Positions 17,558 through 27,236 of a stretch of DNA of 64,000 bases are shown one piece after another; the stretch's first letter is position 1; each line of letters opens with the position of its first letter. The stretch lies in assembly GCF_001028175.1 (NCBI RefSeq), contig NZ_AEJF01000165.1, positions 1-64,000 on the forward strand, given 5' to 3'. The translations under genes and the position numbers were made by a program. The stretch comes from Caballeronia mineralivorans PML1(12) (GTDB taxonomy: Bacteria > Pseudomonadota > Gammaproteobacteria > Burkholderiales > Burkholderiaceae). The notes under the pieces are model-generated. The model saw only the letters and a program-made list of their open reading frames with translations. It was not told the origin of the DNA and did not search any database.

Positions 17558-18226
17558 TCAGCGTTCAAGCCGGGTAAAGCGTCCTCCCGGCAACGCGCCG
17601 ATCCGCCCCGCCAGTTCGGGTTGCAGCAGGCTTTGTAGCGTCGCCCCATCCATTTCGGTGCGTTCGGCAAGTATTTCAAGCGTCGCGGGTGAGTGTCCGA
17701 GTGTCCGAGTGCATCGAGCAGGCGTTTGGCTTCGGGGTTGGCAGGTTTTATCGAGTTCCCGCGCGAATTCGCTGGTTGCGGGGTCGGCGCAGGGCTTCCT
17801 CCGCTGGACGTGCTTTTCCCCGTTCTCCGTGGCTTCGGAACGGGAGCCTGCGCCGACGCGCTGCGCCATCGATACTGAGCACAAGCCCCGACACCACCGC
17901 CAGCCCCGCATCCGATAGCGCGTGGGCGAAGCGCCGGGCATCTTCGATACCTTGCGGCGTGGCGCTGCGGCGGCCGACAATCGCGACTGCCCGCGCCTGG
18001 AGCCGGTCCAGCCGCCCCTTTACAGCCCCTTTACATATAGCAGCGGCGGTGGATCGGGCATGGTCAGAAGCGCCGGCGGACCGCCGAACTCTGCCAGCCA
18101 CGCACGTAGCGCGATGGGCGGCAAACCGCTCGCATTCGCCAGTCGCAGCCAGGCTGACATGTCCTGGGAATCGGTTTCGCCCAGATGGGGCATGGCGTCG
18201 GCCGTCGGCAACTGGAAAGGCGTCAT
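17558..18226 (-). pseudogene. dprA: Decayed dprA (DNA processing protein A)
   Basis: DprA loads RecA on incoming single-stranded DNA during natural transformation. Its recognisable pieces lie here in different frames. The N-terminal part starts at ATG 18226 (MTPFQLPTADAMPHLG) and stops at 18020. The start of the Rossmann domain (QARAVAIVGRRSATPQG, ALSDAGLAVVSGL) is in a second frame. The C-terminal winged-helix end (LAERTEMDGATLQ, ELAGRIGALPGGRFTRLE) is in a third. The total is about 220 codons against about 380-400 for the family, and most of the central Rossmann core is missing. At least two frameshifts and a large deletion make a sequencing error an unlikely explanation. Confidence 0.85.
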
Positions 18227-18438
18227 GTTAAAATTTTCATATCCCGAAATACGAAAGGATTGCCGAACGGTCATGTTGCCGGTCGTTCGGGCAAGGCGTT
18301 GTCGCTCCACGAGCAGCACTGACGCGGCGTTGAATCGACGCGTTTCAGCCCAATCATCTTCTCGATACCGGCACTCTTTTACAACCTGGCCGAATGGCCG
18401 ACTATCGCGCGCTGCGGCGTGCGTCGATAATCTGAATC

Positions 18439-18942
18439 ATGGCTCTGCTCAACATACTCAAGTACCCGGACAAGCGGCTGCACAAGGTCGCGAAGCCCGT
18501 AGAAGTCGTCGATGACCGGATTCGCAAACTCGTCGCTGACATGGCCGACACCATGTACGCGGCACCCGGCGTCGGCCTTGCCGCGACCCAGGTTGACGTA
18601 CACGAACGCGTGGTCGTGATCGACACGTCGGACACGCACGACCAGCTTCAGGCGTTCATCAATCCGGAGATCATCTGGGCGAGCGACGAGAAGAAGGATC
18701 ACGAGGAAGGCTGCTTGTCGGTGCCGGGCATTTACGACTTCGTCGAGCGGCCGGAAAAGGTTCGCGTGCGTGCGCTGAACGAGAAGGGCGAGACGTTCGA
18801 GATCGACTGCGACGAGTTGCTCGCCGTGTGCATCCAGCATGAGATGGATCACCTGATGGGGCACGTGTTTGTCGAATACTTGTCGCCGCTCAAGCAAACG
18901 CGGATTCGCGGCAAAATGAAAAAGCTCGAAAAGGCGCTGTAA
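18439..18942 (+). CDS. def: Peptide deformylase
   Basis: A 167-residue peptide deformylase, which removes the formyl group from the N-terminal methionine of new proteins. All three family motifs are intact: GVGLAATQV, EGCLSVPG and QHEMDHLMG, the last two providing the Cys and two His ligands of the catalytic metal. The length is normal. It is followed after about 50 bp by fmt, the enzyme that adds the formyl group, the classic def-fmt pair. The gene is divergent from the decayed dprA, which is also its usual neighbour. Confidence 0.97.
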   Translation: MALLNILKYPDKRLHKVAKPVEVVDDRIRKLVADMADTMYAAPGVGLAATQVDVHERVVVIDTSDTHDQLQAFINPEIIWASDEKKDHEEGCLSVPGIYDFVERPEKVRVRALNEKGETFEIDCDELLAVCIQHEMDHLMGHVFVEYLSPLKQTRIRGKMKKLEKAL

Positions 18943-18991
18943 CGCGTCGATTCACGAAGATTGATGCTGGAATTTGCAGGTTGCTGAATCG

Positions 18992-19984
18992 ATGACTCAA
19001 TCGCTGCGTGTCGTGTTTGCTGGAACGCCTGAATTCGCCGCCGCCGCGTTGGCCGCCATTCACGCGGCGGGTTTTCAGGTGCCGCTCGTGTTGACGCAGC
19101 CGGACCGTCCCGCCGGGCGCGGGATGAAACTGGCCGCAAGCCCGGTCAAGCGCTTTGCCGTCGAACACGGCTTGCCGGTGGCGCAGCCGAGCTCGCTCAG
19201 GCGCCATGGCAAGTATCCCGAGGAAGCGGCCGCTGCTATCGAGCGTCTGAAGACTACGCCGCACGATGTCATGGTGGTTGCGGCGTACGGGCTGATCCTG
19301 CCGCAGGAAGTGCTCGACATCGCGCCGCTTGGCGCCATCAACATTCACGGCTCGCTGTTGCCGCGCTGGCGTGGCGCCGCGCCGATCCATCGTGCACTCG
19401 AAGCTGGCGACGCCGAGACGGGCATCACGCTCATGCAGATGGACGCGGGACTCGATACCGGCGCGATGATCCGCGAGGGCCGCATAACAATTGCTCCGAT
19501 GGACACCACCGCCACGCTGCATGAGCGCATGGCGGAACTGGGCGCCGATCTGATCGTCGAAGCGTTGCGCGATCTCGAGCGCGACGGCGCCTTGCCCGCC
19601 ACGCCGCAGCCGCAAGACGGCGCGACTTACGCGGAGAAGATCGCCAAGCACGAAGCGGCGCTCGACTGGCGCCGTCCGGCGAGCATCCTCGCACGTCAGA
19701 TTCGAGCCTTTGATCCGTTTCCCGGCGCGTTCGGGACGCTCGAGGGCGTCGTCGTCAAGATCTGGGCGGCCGAGCCCGTCGAATTGACGGGCGACGCGCA
19801 CCCCGGCGTGATCGTGCAAAGCGACGCGCAGGGTGTCGTGGTTGCGTGTGGCCAGGGCGGCTTGCGTCTCACGCAGTTGCAAAAGCCTGGCGGCAAACGT
19901 CTTTCTGCGCGCGAATTTCTTGCCGGATCGCCTATTGTTAAAGGGCAACGATTCGAACTTCGGGAAGTCGCGCCGGAAGCCTGA
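18992..19984 (+). CDS. fmt: Methionyl-tRNA formyltransferase
   Basis: A 330-residue enzyme that formylates initiator Met-tRNA using 10-formyltetrahydrofolate. The N-terminal Rossmann-type start RVVFAGTPEFAAAAL, the folate/catalytic region INIHGSLLPRWRGAAPI (with the conserved Asn-His pair) and ITLMQMDAGLDTG are all present. A C-terminal OB-like domain follows from about residue 215. The ATG at 18992 gives the family-typical start, whereas an upstream TTG at 18974 is unlikely. It forms an operon with def; the LysE-type exporter gene follows after 81 bp and may be transcribed with it. Confidence 0.97.
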   Translation: MTQSLRVVFAGTPEFAAAALAAIHAAGFQVPLVLTQPDRPAGRGMKLAASPVKRFAVEHGLPVAQPSSLRRHGKYPEEAAAAIERLKTTPHDVMVVAAYGLILPQEVLDIAPLGAINIHGSLLPRWRGAAPIHRALEAGDAETGITLMQMDAGLDTGAMIREGRITIAPMDTTATLHERMAELGADLIVEALRDLERDGALPATPQPQDGATYAEKIAKHEAALDWRRPASILARQIRAFDPFPGAFGTLEGVVVKIWAAEPVELTGDAHPGVIVQSDAQGVVVACGQGGLRLTQLQKPGGKRLSAREFLAGSPIVKGQRFELREVAPEA

Positions 19985-20065
19985 AACGGTGACCGCGCGC
20001 ATTCACCCACGCCGTAGCCGCAACGGCTAAGTCAGCCGAAAACAAAATTCACCAAAGGTCCCGCG

Positions 20066-20719
20066 ATGCTTGGAATCACCGGTTTCACGCTGTTTGTCGT
20101 CGCCGTCATGTTGCTGAGCGTCACGCCCGGGCCGGATACGGCGTACATCGTTGGCCGGAGTGTCGCGCAAGGACGTGGCGCGGGTGTGGTGTCGGCGCTG
20201 GGCATCGCGCTTGGGTGCATTGTGCATACGCTGGCTTGTGCGTTCGGGCTCACGGCGTTGCTGGCTGCGTCGGCGACGGCGTTCACCATCGTCAAGTTTG
20301 CCGGCGCGATTTATCTGATCTATCTGGGCGTGCGACTGGTCTTTGCAAAACCCGCAGCCGCCAAAGCGCGTGACAACGAGGCCGAAGAAACCCGTGTTCG
20401 CGCCGCGCCGAAGTCGCTGCAGCAACTGTTCGCGCAAGGCTTCGTCACGAACGTGCTGAACCCGAAAGTGGTGCTGTTTTTCGTTTCGTTCATTCCGCAG
20501 TTCGTTGCCACCGACAGCGCGCACAAGACGCTTGCATTCCTCGCGCTCGGTTTTGTGTTCGTGCTCGTCAGCACTTTCTGGAACACGATCGTTGCCTGGA
20601 TTGCGGGTAGCGTGACGCAGCGCTTCTCCGGCAAGCCGAGCGTAAAGCTATGGCTGGATAGGGTCGTAGGGAGTGCGTTCGTCGGATTGGGCATCAAGCT
20701 GGCGACTTCGCACAGGTGA
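20066..20719 (+). CDS. LysE-family amino-acid exporter
   Basis: A 217-residue inner-membrane protein of the LysE/RhtB translocator family. About six hydrophobic segments are visible. The N-terminal signature TPGPDTAYIVGRSVAQGRGAG is the conserved LysE/Rht motif near residues 16-36, and FVTNVLNPKVVLFFVSF is the second conserved block. Such proteins export amino acids such as homoserine, threonine or lysine; the substrate cannot be determined here. A charged cytoplasmic loop (residues 95-115) separates the two halves. It follows fmt on the same strand and precedes htpX by about 130 bp. Confidence 0.92.
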   Translation: MLGITGFTLFVVAVMLLSVTPGPDTAYIVGRSVAQGRGAGVVSALGIALGCIVHTLACAFGLTALLAASATAFTIVKFAGAIYLIYLGVRLVFAKPAAAKARDNEAEETRVRAAPKSLQQLFAQGFVTNVLNPKVVLFFVSFIPQFVATDSAHKTLAFLALGFVFVLVSTFWNTIVAWIAGSVTQRFSGKPSVKLWLDRVVGSAFVGLGIKLATSHR

Positions 20720-20850
20720 TTGAATTTTTCCGGGATGCCCTTATCTAACATTTTGCTTACAACCTGTGGCCGAACTGCTCGGTCAGGCAAAAAGGCCGTC
20801 TCGGCCGCTCGCGCTTAACGCGCATTGATATTGGGTGAGGAGTTCAAGAC

Positions 20851-21708
20851 ATGTTCAATTGGGTCAAAACCGCGATGCTGATGGCTGCGATCACGGCCCT
20901 TTTTGTCGTGATCGGCGGAATGATCGGCGGCAGCAGGGGTATGGCGCTTGCGCTGATCGTCGCGCTCGCGATGAATTTCTTCTCGTACTGGTTCTCCGAC
21001 AAGCTCGTGCTGAAGATGTACAACGCACAGGAAGTCGACGAAACCACCGCGCCGCAGTTCTACCGCATGGTTCGCGATCTCGCTACGCGCGCACAGTTGC
21101 CGATGCCGAAGGTTTATCTCATTGACGAAGCCGCGCCGAACGCGTTCGCCACCGGCCGGAATCCGGAGCATGCGGCCGTTGCGGCCACTACTGGCATTCT
21201 GCGAGTGTTGTCCGAGCGCGAATTGCGCGGCGTGATGGCCCATGAGCTGGCGCACGTGAAGCATCGCGACATTTTGATCTCGACAATATCGGCGACCATG
21301 GCCGGTGCGATCTCGGCGCTGGCGAACTTCGCCATGTTCTTTGGCGGCCGGGATTCCGACGGCCGGCGCACGAATCCGATCGCCAGTATTGCTGTCGCCA
21401 TGCTGGCGCCGCTGGCCGGTGCGCTGATCCAGATGGCGATCTCGCGGGCACGGGAATTCGAAGCTGATCGCGGCGGCGCGCAGATTTCGGGCGACCCGCA
21501 GGCGCTCGCCAGCGCCCTCGAGAAAATTCACGCCTATGCAGCGGGCGTGCCGTTTCCGACCGCCGAGCAACATCCGGCCACCGCGCAGATGATGATCATG
21601 AACCCGCTGGCGGGCGGTGGCATCTCCAAGCTCTTTTCGACGCACCCTGCCACCGAAGAGCGCGTCGCACGCCTGATGGAGATGGCGCGAACCGGTCGGA
21701 TGGAGTGA
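20851..21708 (+). CDS. htpX: Membrane zinc metalloprotease HtpX
   Basis: A 285-residue M48B protease of the inner membrane that degrades misfolded membrane proteins. Two N-terminal hydrophobic segments (residues 5-25 and 30-50) precede the HELAHVKHRD zinc-binding motif near residue 130, and two further hydrophobic stretches lie at about 150-200. The third zinc ligand is expected in the REFEADRGG motif. Length and arrangement are normal for the family. The start is preceded by a GGTGAGGAG ribosome-binding site. It probably has its own promoter in the 130-bp gap after the LysE gene. Confidence 0.96.
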   Translation: MFNWVKTAMLMAAITALFVVIGGMIGGSRGMALALIVALAMNFFSYWFSDKLVLKMYNAQEVDETTAPQFYRMVRDLATRAQLPMPKVYLIDEAAPNAFATGRNPEHAAVAATTGILRVLSERELRGVMAHELAHVKHRDILISTISATMAGAISALANFAMFFGGRDSDGRRTNPIASIAVAMLAPLAGALIQMAISRAREFEADRGGAQISGDPQALASALEKIHAYAAGVPFPTAEQHPATAQMMIMNPLAGGGISKLFSTHPATEERVARLMEMARTGRME

Positions 21709-21912
21709 TTGCAACAAGTGCATTAAGGGCGCAGGCCATGGACCCATTGCCGTGCAAGCGGCGATGGGTCTTCTCATAAACAGCGCAAGCGCCTTCAATC
21801 CCGTCCGTTCGGCCCGCATGCAGGCGCCGATCTCAGGCCCAAACCCCTCGCAAGTTACAATGCTTCGTTTGTGCGGACCGGCATTGGCCGGCTCGAACGC
21901 CTTCGCCCCGAC

Positions 21913-23397
21913 ATGACCGAAAAGCCTTCCCGACGCCGCGCTGTTTCATCTGCGGATAGCAGCCGAGCGTCGTTCGACGCTCGTCTCGCTACGCTTCACC
22001 TCGCTCCCGATTCACTCGCGTTCGCGCTCGATGCCGCCGCGCAAGCGGTCGGCGCAGTGCGCGCCGGTTCCGCGCTGCCCGCGGCGTTGCAGACGGTGAT
22101 CGCGGCAACGCACGTGGCGGTATCGCGTGGAGCGACGCAGGACATCGCTTATCGCACGTTGCGGCGCCTCGCCGTGGCCGACGCGCTGCTCGTGAAGCTG
22201 GTGCGCAAGGCGCCGCCGCCGCACGTATCGAATGTGATGGTCTGCGCGTTCGCACTGCTCGTGGACGACGAAGCCGAGGCCGCTTACACGCCGTTTACCG
22301 TCGTCGATCAAGCCGTCAACGCCATCGCGGCGCGGCGTGAATTTGCGTTTGCGAAGGGTCTGGTCAACGCGGTGTTGCGCTCGTTCCTGCGTGAACGCGA
22401 CGCGCTGCTGACCGAGGTTCAAAGCGATCCGGTCGCTCGTTTCAACTATCCCGCGTGGTGGATCGACGCGGTCAAGCGTGGCCAGCCCGACGAATGGGAA
22501 AACATCCTGGACGCAGGTAATCGGCAAGGCCCGCTTACCTTGCGCGTGAACGCACGGCGCATGAGCGTCGCGCAATATCTCGACGTCCTCAAGGCCGAGC
22601 ACATTGAAGCCGAAGCCGCGGGCATTCATGCGGTACGCCTCAAGACGCCGATGGCGGTCGAGAAGATTCCCGGTTTCGCCGACGGCGTCGTCTCGGTTCA
22701 GGACGCGGGCGCGCAACTCGCCGCACAGTTGCTCAACGCGCGCGACGGCATGCGTGTGCTCGATGCCTGCGCTGCGCCCGGTGGCAAAACGGGCCACGTG
22801 CTCGAACTCGCGAACGTCGAGCTGATCGCGGTGGAAAGCGATGCAGGCCGAGCGCGGCGTATCGGCGAGAATCTGCAGCGTCTGAATGTGCAAGCCGAGA
22901 TTCGCGTAGGCGATGCCGGAGATCCGGCCGGCTGGTCGGACGGTGATCCGTTCGATCGCATTCTTGCCGACGTGCCGTGCTCGGCCTCGGGGATCGTGCG
23001 GCGTCATCCTGACATTCGCTGGCTGCGCCGTCCGACCGATATCGCCGCGCTGGTCGAAGAACAGCGCCGCATTCTCGCCGCACTCTGGCCGCTGGTTGCG
23101 ACCGGTGGCGAGTTGCTCTACGTGACGTGCTCGATCTTTCCCGAAGAGGGCGAGTTGCAGGCGCAGTGGTTTGGAGCGGTGCACGAAGATGCGGTACGAT
23201 TGGACGCGCCGGGGCAATTATTGCCGACAGTCAGCCGAGCCGGCACGGCTGGCTTGCAAGTATCACCGGACCCGGTCACGAACTCGCTGACGGACAATTC
23301 AGGCGAGGCGCAACGTACCCGCTCAACATTAACGCGGGACGCGCAAGCCTTTGCGGACCACGACGGATTCTTCTACGCGCGCTTTCAGAAACGGTGA
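21913..23397 (+). CDS. rsmB: 16S rRNA m5C967 methyltransferase
   Basis: A 494-residue RsmB (Sun) methyltransferase that methylates C967 of 16S rRNA. An N-terminal NusB-like domain (about residues 30-175) is followed by a SAM-dependent domain with CAAPGGKTGHVLE, a Pro-Cys catalytic motif ADVPCSASGIVRRHPDIRW, and TCSIFPEEGE containing the second cysteine. The ATG at 21913 gives MTEKPSRRR; an upstream in-frame start at 21871 is less likely. Its stop overlaps the GTG of the DUF4390 gene (GTGA), so rsmB heads the operon rsmB-DUF4390-histidine kinase-response regulator. Confidence 0.95.
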   Translation: MTEKPSRRRAVSSADSSRASFDARLATLHLAPDSLAFALDAAAQAVGAVRAGSALPAALQTVIAATHVAVSRGATQDIAYRTLRRLAVADALLVKLVRKAPPPHVSNVMVCAFALLVDDEAEAAYTPFTVVDQAVNAIAARREFAFAKGLVNAVLRSFLRERDALLTEVQSDPVARFNYPAWWIDAVKRGQPDEWENILDAGNRQGPLTLRVNARRMSVAQYLDVLKAEHIEAEAAGIHAVRLKTPMAVEKIPGFADGVVSVQDAGAQLAAQLLNARDGMRVLDACAAPGGKTGHVLELANVELIAVESDAGRARRIGENLQRLNVQAEIRVGDAGDPAGWSDGDPFDRILADVPCSASGIVRRHPDIRWLRRPTDIAALVEEQRRILAALWPLVATGGELLYVTCSIFPEEGELQAQWFGAVHEDAVRLDAPGQLLPTVSRAGTAGLQVSPDPVTNSLTDNSGEAQRTRSTLTRDAQAFADHDGFFYARFQKR

Positions 23398-24002
23398 CGA
23401 TCAAACGCTTTTTTTCGCTGCGGCTCGCGCCTGCCGGCCAGGCCGTGCTGGCCTTGTTGTTGAGCCTTGTGCTGTCGTTCATGCCCGTTTCGGCCGCGCA
23501 GGCCGATCCCGTCGCTGTGCAGCGCGCGTCGTTGCAGGCGGACGGATCCGGCTGGAGCCTCGACGCGCGTTTCGACTTCGATCTCAACAGCAGTCTTGAA
23601 GACGCCGTGAACAAGGGCGTGCCTTTGTATTTCACAACCGATTTCAATTTGTCGCGGCCACGCTGGTATTGGTTCGACGAAGAACCGGTGAGCGTGTCGC
23701 AAAGCATCAGGCTTTCGTTTCAGCCGCTCACGCGCGAGTATCGTGTCTCCACAGGAGGCTTGCAGCTCGGCTTTGCCACGCTTCAGGAGGCGCTCGCGGT
23801 TGTCAAGCACGTAACGTCGTGGCATGTGATCGATCGTAATCAGGTCAAGCCCGGCGAGACGTATAACGCGTCGGTGCGCATGCAGCTCGACATCGCGTTG
23901 ATGCCCAAGCCGTTCCAGATCGACGCGGTCAACAACCGTGACTGGAATCTCTCTTCCGAGTGGAAGCGTTTCACTTTTACGGCGGCGACCAGTGCTAAAT
24001 AA
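23394..24002 (+). CDS. DUF4390 secreted protein
   Basis: A 202-residue protein of unknown function, recognised as the DUF4390 family found between rsmB and ntrY in beta-proteobacteria. It begins with a GTG that overlaps the rsmB stop by four bases. The N-terminus has a clear signal peptide (hydrophobic core LALLLSLVLSFMPVSAAQA, cleavage after AQA near residue 38), so the mature domain is periplasmic. The mature part is beta-rich with conserved aromatic residues (RPRWYWFDE). Its constant linkage to the NtrY-like sensor suggests a role in sensing or in the envelope, but this is inference. Confidence 0.85.
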   Translation: MTIKRFFSLRLAPAGQAVLALLLSLVLSFMPVSAAQADPVAVQRASLQADGSGWSLDARFDFDLNSSLEDAVNKGVPLYFTTDFNLSRPRWYWFDEEPVSVSQSIRLSFQPLTREYRVSTGGLQLGFATLQEALAVVKHVTSWHVIDRNQVKPGETYNASVRMQLDIALMPKPFQIDAVNNRDWNLSSEWKRFTFTAATSAK

Positions 24003-26421
24003 ACTACGCCGCCGGCCGCTGCGCCGCACGAACATGACGGGCATCGTGGTTCGCGTGCTCGTGGCAACGGTCGCGCTCACGGCCATTTTGCTGCTCGTGA
24101 TGCTGGCGCTCGCCAGCGCGAACACCGAGTTCTTCGATCGCTATTATCAGTGGCTCTACGCCGCGAATCTCGCGGTGGCGGTCGTGCTGATACTCATCGT
24201 CATCGGGCTGCTGGCGATCATCATCACGCGGGTGCGCCAGGGCAAGTTCGGCACGCGGCTGCTCGCGAAACTCGCGTTTATCTTTGCGCTCGTGGGCGTG
24301 GTGCCGGGCGGGATCATCTACGTGGTGTCGTATCAGTTCGTGTCACGCAGTATCGAATCATGGTTCGACGTGAATGTGGAAACCGCGCTCACCTCGGGGC
24401 TGAATCTTGGGCGCGGCATGCTCGACGCGTCGTTGTCGGATCTGCAGAACAAAGGCCGTCTGATGGGTGACCAGCTTGCCAGCGCCGATCCAACCAGTCT
24501 CACGCTCACGCTCTTGCGCCTGCGCGATCAGTTCAACGTGCAAGACGCGACCATCGTCGAGCCGGCGAGAAGCGGCTCGGGCACCGCGCCCGATGTGCGC
24601 GTGGTGGCGCAGGCATCGAGTAACTTCGCCGCGCTCGTGCCCGACAATTTGCCGACGCCCCTGCAACTGAATCAGGCGCGCAGCCGGCCTTATGGGGCAA
24701 TCGAAGGCGAGGTGGATGGCGATTCGAGCCAGACCGGGCCGAAAGGCGCATTGAGGCTGCGGGTGATCGTGAAGATTCCCGACAGTTCCACCACCGAGTT
24801 GCAGCCAACGGAACGTTTCCTGCAGATCGAACAGCCGGTTAGTACCGGACTCGCCCGCAATGCCGACGCTGTGCAGCGCGCGTATCGGGAGTATCAGGAA
24901 AAGGCACTTGGGCGCACCGGTTTGCGCAAGATGTACATCGGCACGCTGACGCTCGCGTTGTTCCTCGCGACCTTCATTGCGATGATGCTCGCGCTCGCGC
25001 TCGGCAATCAGCTCGCGCGGCCGTTGTTCCTATTGGCGCAAGGGACGAAGGAAGTGGCCGAGGGCGATTACACGCCCAAGCGCGAAGTGAAGTCGCGTGA
25101 CGAACTCGGTTTCCTCACGCAGTCGTTCAACGCAATGACGCGGCAGTTGTCCGAGGCGCGCGCGGCGGTCGAGAACAATCGCATCGCGCTGGAGCATTCG
25201 AAGGCGTATCTCGAGAGTATTCTCGCGAACCTGACGGCGGGCGTGTTCGTGTTCGACCGCCAGTTCCGTTTGACCACGGCCAATCGCGGCGCCGAGCGTA
25301 TTTTCCGGCAGCCGTTCAATGGGTCATTGAATCTGCCGCTGGAGCAAATTGGCGTGTTGGCGGAGTTCGGCGCGATGGTCCGTAAAGCCTTCGCTGATCG
25401 CGACGCGGCGGCAAGCGGCAGCGGCCGGCCGATCGGCGATCGCGGTCACTGGCAGCAACAACTTGCCGTTCCCGTACCCGGCGAGACCGATCCGCTGACC
25501 TTGCTGGTACGCGGTACGCAGTTGCTGACCCTGACCGAAAGCGATACCGACGACGCCGAAACAACCGGCTACGTAGTCGTATTCGACGATATCTCCGACG
25601 TCATCTCGGCACAGCGTTCGGTCGCATGGGGTGAAGTGGCGCGGCGGCTTGCGCATGAGATCAAGAACCCGCTCACGCCGATTCAGTTGTCGGCCGAACG
25701 GCTGCAGATGAAGCTGGCTGATAAGCTCACCCCCGCCGACGCTGACGTGCTCAAGCGCGGCGCGACCACCATCGTGAATCAGGTGCAGGCAATGAAGCAG
25801 ATGGTCGACGACTTCCGCGAATACGCGCGTACGCCCCCGGCTGTGCTTGGCAACCTGCAGCTCAACGATCTTGTGACGGAAGTACTGACGTTGTATGGCA
25901 TTGAAGAGGGCAAGAGTCATCTCACCATCGAGCTGACAAAATTGCCGGTGATTCGGGGCGACGCCACGCAGCTTCGTCAGGTGATTCACAACCTCTTGCA
26001 GAACGCGCAGGACGCGGTGGCCGATGTCGCCGAGCCGCGCGTGCTGCTTGAAACGAAGACAGTAGAATATGGCGAGCCCGATGCCTCAGGACATGCCCGC
26101 GTGGCGGTGCGCTTGACGGTATCGGATAACGGTCCTGGTTTTCCCGCGCGAATTCTCTCGCGCGCGTTCGAGCCTTATGTGACGACAAAGGCCAAGGGCA
26201 CGGGTCTGGGTCTTGCAACGGTGAAGAAGATTGTCGACGAGCATGGCGCGCGCATCGACATCCGTAATCGTTCGAAGACCGCTGACGTGATCGAAGGCGC
26301 GCAGATCTCGATTCTGTTCCTGCAACTCGCGGACGATACCGCCGAACCGGGCGCGACGCCGCCCTCGACGGCTGCGAGCCACGGAACGACAAAAGCATTA
26401 GTGCAGACAAGGGCAGCGTAA
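23992..26421 (+). CDS. NtrY-like sensor histidine kinase
   Basis: An 809-residue transmembrane kinase. Three or four membrane segments lie before residue 110, a periplasmic region runs to about 310, and another segment at 320-345 is followed by a HAMP domain, a PAS domain (residues 400-530), the H-box ARRLAHEIKNPLTPIQLSAE near residue 550, and an ATPase domain with NLLQNAQDAV, DNGPGFP and GTGLGLA. This is the NtrY architecture. The GTG at 23992 overlaps the DUF4390 gene by 11 bases; an ATG at 24034 is an alternative. It is paired with the response regulator starting one base after its stop codon. Confidence 0.92.
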   Translation: MLNKLRRRPLRRTNMTGIVVRVLVATVALTAILLLVMLALASANTEFFDRYYQWLYAANLAVAVVLILIVIGLLAIIITRVRQGKFGTRLLAKLAFIFALVGVVPGGIIYVVSYQFVSRSIESWFDVNVETALTSGLNLGRGMLDASLSDLQNKGRLMGDQLASADPTSLTLTLLRLRDQFNVQDATIVEPARSGSGTAPDVRVVAQASSNFAALVPDNLPTPLQLNQARSRPYGAIEGEVDGDSSQTGPKGALRLRVIVKIPDSSTTELQPTERFLQIEQPVSTGLARNADAVQRAYREYQEKALGRTGLRKMYIGTLTLALFLATFIAMMLALALGNQLARPLFLLAQGTKEVAEGDYTPKREVKSRDELGFLTQSFNAMTRQLSEARAAVENNRIALEHSKAYLESILANLTAGVFVFDRQFRLTTANRGAERIFRQPFNGSLNLPLEQIGVLAEFGAMVRKAFADRDAAASGSGRPIGDRGHWQQQLAVPVPGETDPLTLLVRGTQLLTLTESDTDDAETTGYVVVFDDISDVISAQRSVAWGEVARRLAHEIKNPLTPIQLSAERLQMKLADKLTPADADVLKRGATTIVNQVQAMKQMVDDFREYARTPPAVLGNLQLNDLVTEVLTLYGIEEGKSHLTIELTKLPVIRGDATQLRQVIHNLLQNAQDAVADVAEPRVLLETKTVEYGEPDASGHARVAVRLTVSDNGPGFPARILSRAFEPYVTTKAKGTGLGLATVKKIVDEHGARIDIRNRSKTADVIEGAQISILFLQLADDTAEPGATPPSTAASHGTTKALVQTRAA

Positions 26422-27147
26422 ATGGCAACCATCCTGGTGGTAGACGACGAAATGGGAATCCGGGAATTGCTCTCGGAGATCCTGAGCGACGAAGGTCACG
26501 TGGTGGAGACGGCGGAGAATGCGCAGCATGCGCGGGAATATCGATTGCGGCAGGCGCCCGATCTCGTGCTGCTCGACATCTGGATGCCCGATACCGACGG
26601 CGTGACGCTGCTCAAAGAATGGGCGGCGCAGGGCAAGCTCACCATGCCGGTGATCATGATGTCGGGCCATGCGACTATCGATACGGCGGTTGAAGCCACG
26701 AAGATCGGCGCGCTTAACTTCCTTGAGAAGCCGATCGCGTTGCAAAAATTGCTCAAGGCTGTCGAGCAAGGGCTTGCTCGCGGAACGGCTGCAGCGCCGA
26801 TCGCAAACGCGGCCCTGCGCCCGGCGTTGCCGCTGAGCGGTTCGACGGTGCCGGCATCGGCTGCGTTGCCGGTGGCTTCGTCGCTGAACTTGGGCGGTGG
26901 CGATGGTAGCGCGTTGGGCGCGGGTGCCGCGGCGGGTCCGGCTGGCGCGACGGCATCCATCTCCTTCGACATCCCACTGCGCGATGCACGCGATGCCTTC
27001 GAGCGCGCGTACTTCGAGTATCACTTGGCCCGTGAGAATGGCAGCATGACGCGCGTGGCGGAGAAGACAGGACTGGAGCGTACGCACTTGTACCGCAAGC
27101 TCAAGCAGCTTGGCGTCGACCTTGGTAAAAACAAGAGCGAGGCTTGA
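26422..27147 (+). CDS. NtrX-like response regulator lacking the AAA+ domain
   Basis: A 241-residue regulator. The receiver domain (residues 1-120) has the acidic DDE pocket, phospho-acceptor Asp in LLDIWMPDTDG, the MSGHAT switch and the FLEKPI lysine. An Ala/Gly/Ser-rich linker (about residues 125-190) leads to a Fis-type helix-turn-helix (MTRVAEKTGLERTHLYRKLK). The central sigma-54 AAA+ domain found in classical NtrX is absent, so it cannot activate sigma-54 holoenzyme by ATP hydrolysis. It is directly downstream of the sensor gene. The gene ends 90 bp before tRNA-Phe. Confidence 0.92.
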   Translation: MATILVVDDEMGIRELLSEILSDEGHVVETAENAQHAREYRLRQAPDLVLLDIWMPDTDGVTLLKEWAAQGKLTMPVIMMSGHATIDTAVEATKIGALNFLEKPIALQKLLKAVEQGLARGTAAAPIANAALRPALPLSGSTVPASAALPVASSLNLGGGDGSALGAGAAAGPAGATASISFDIPLRDARDAFERAYFEYHLARENGSMTRVAEKTGLERTHLYRKLKQLGVDLGKNKSEA

Positions 27148-27236
27148 CTGGCTTGGGTTCCAGGATCGTTACAGTAAAAAGGCGCCAAAAAGCACTTGAG
27201 CGACATAATCCACTTTGATATACTTTCGTTCTTCGT

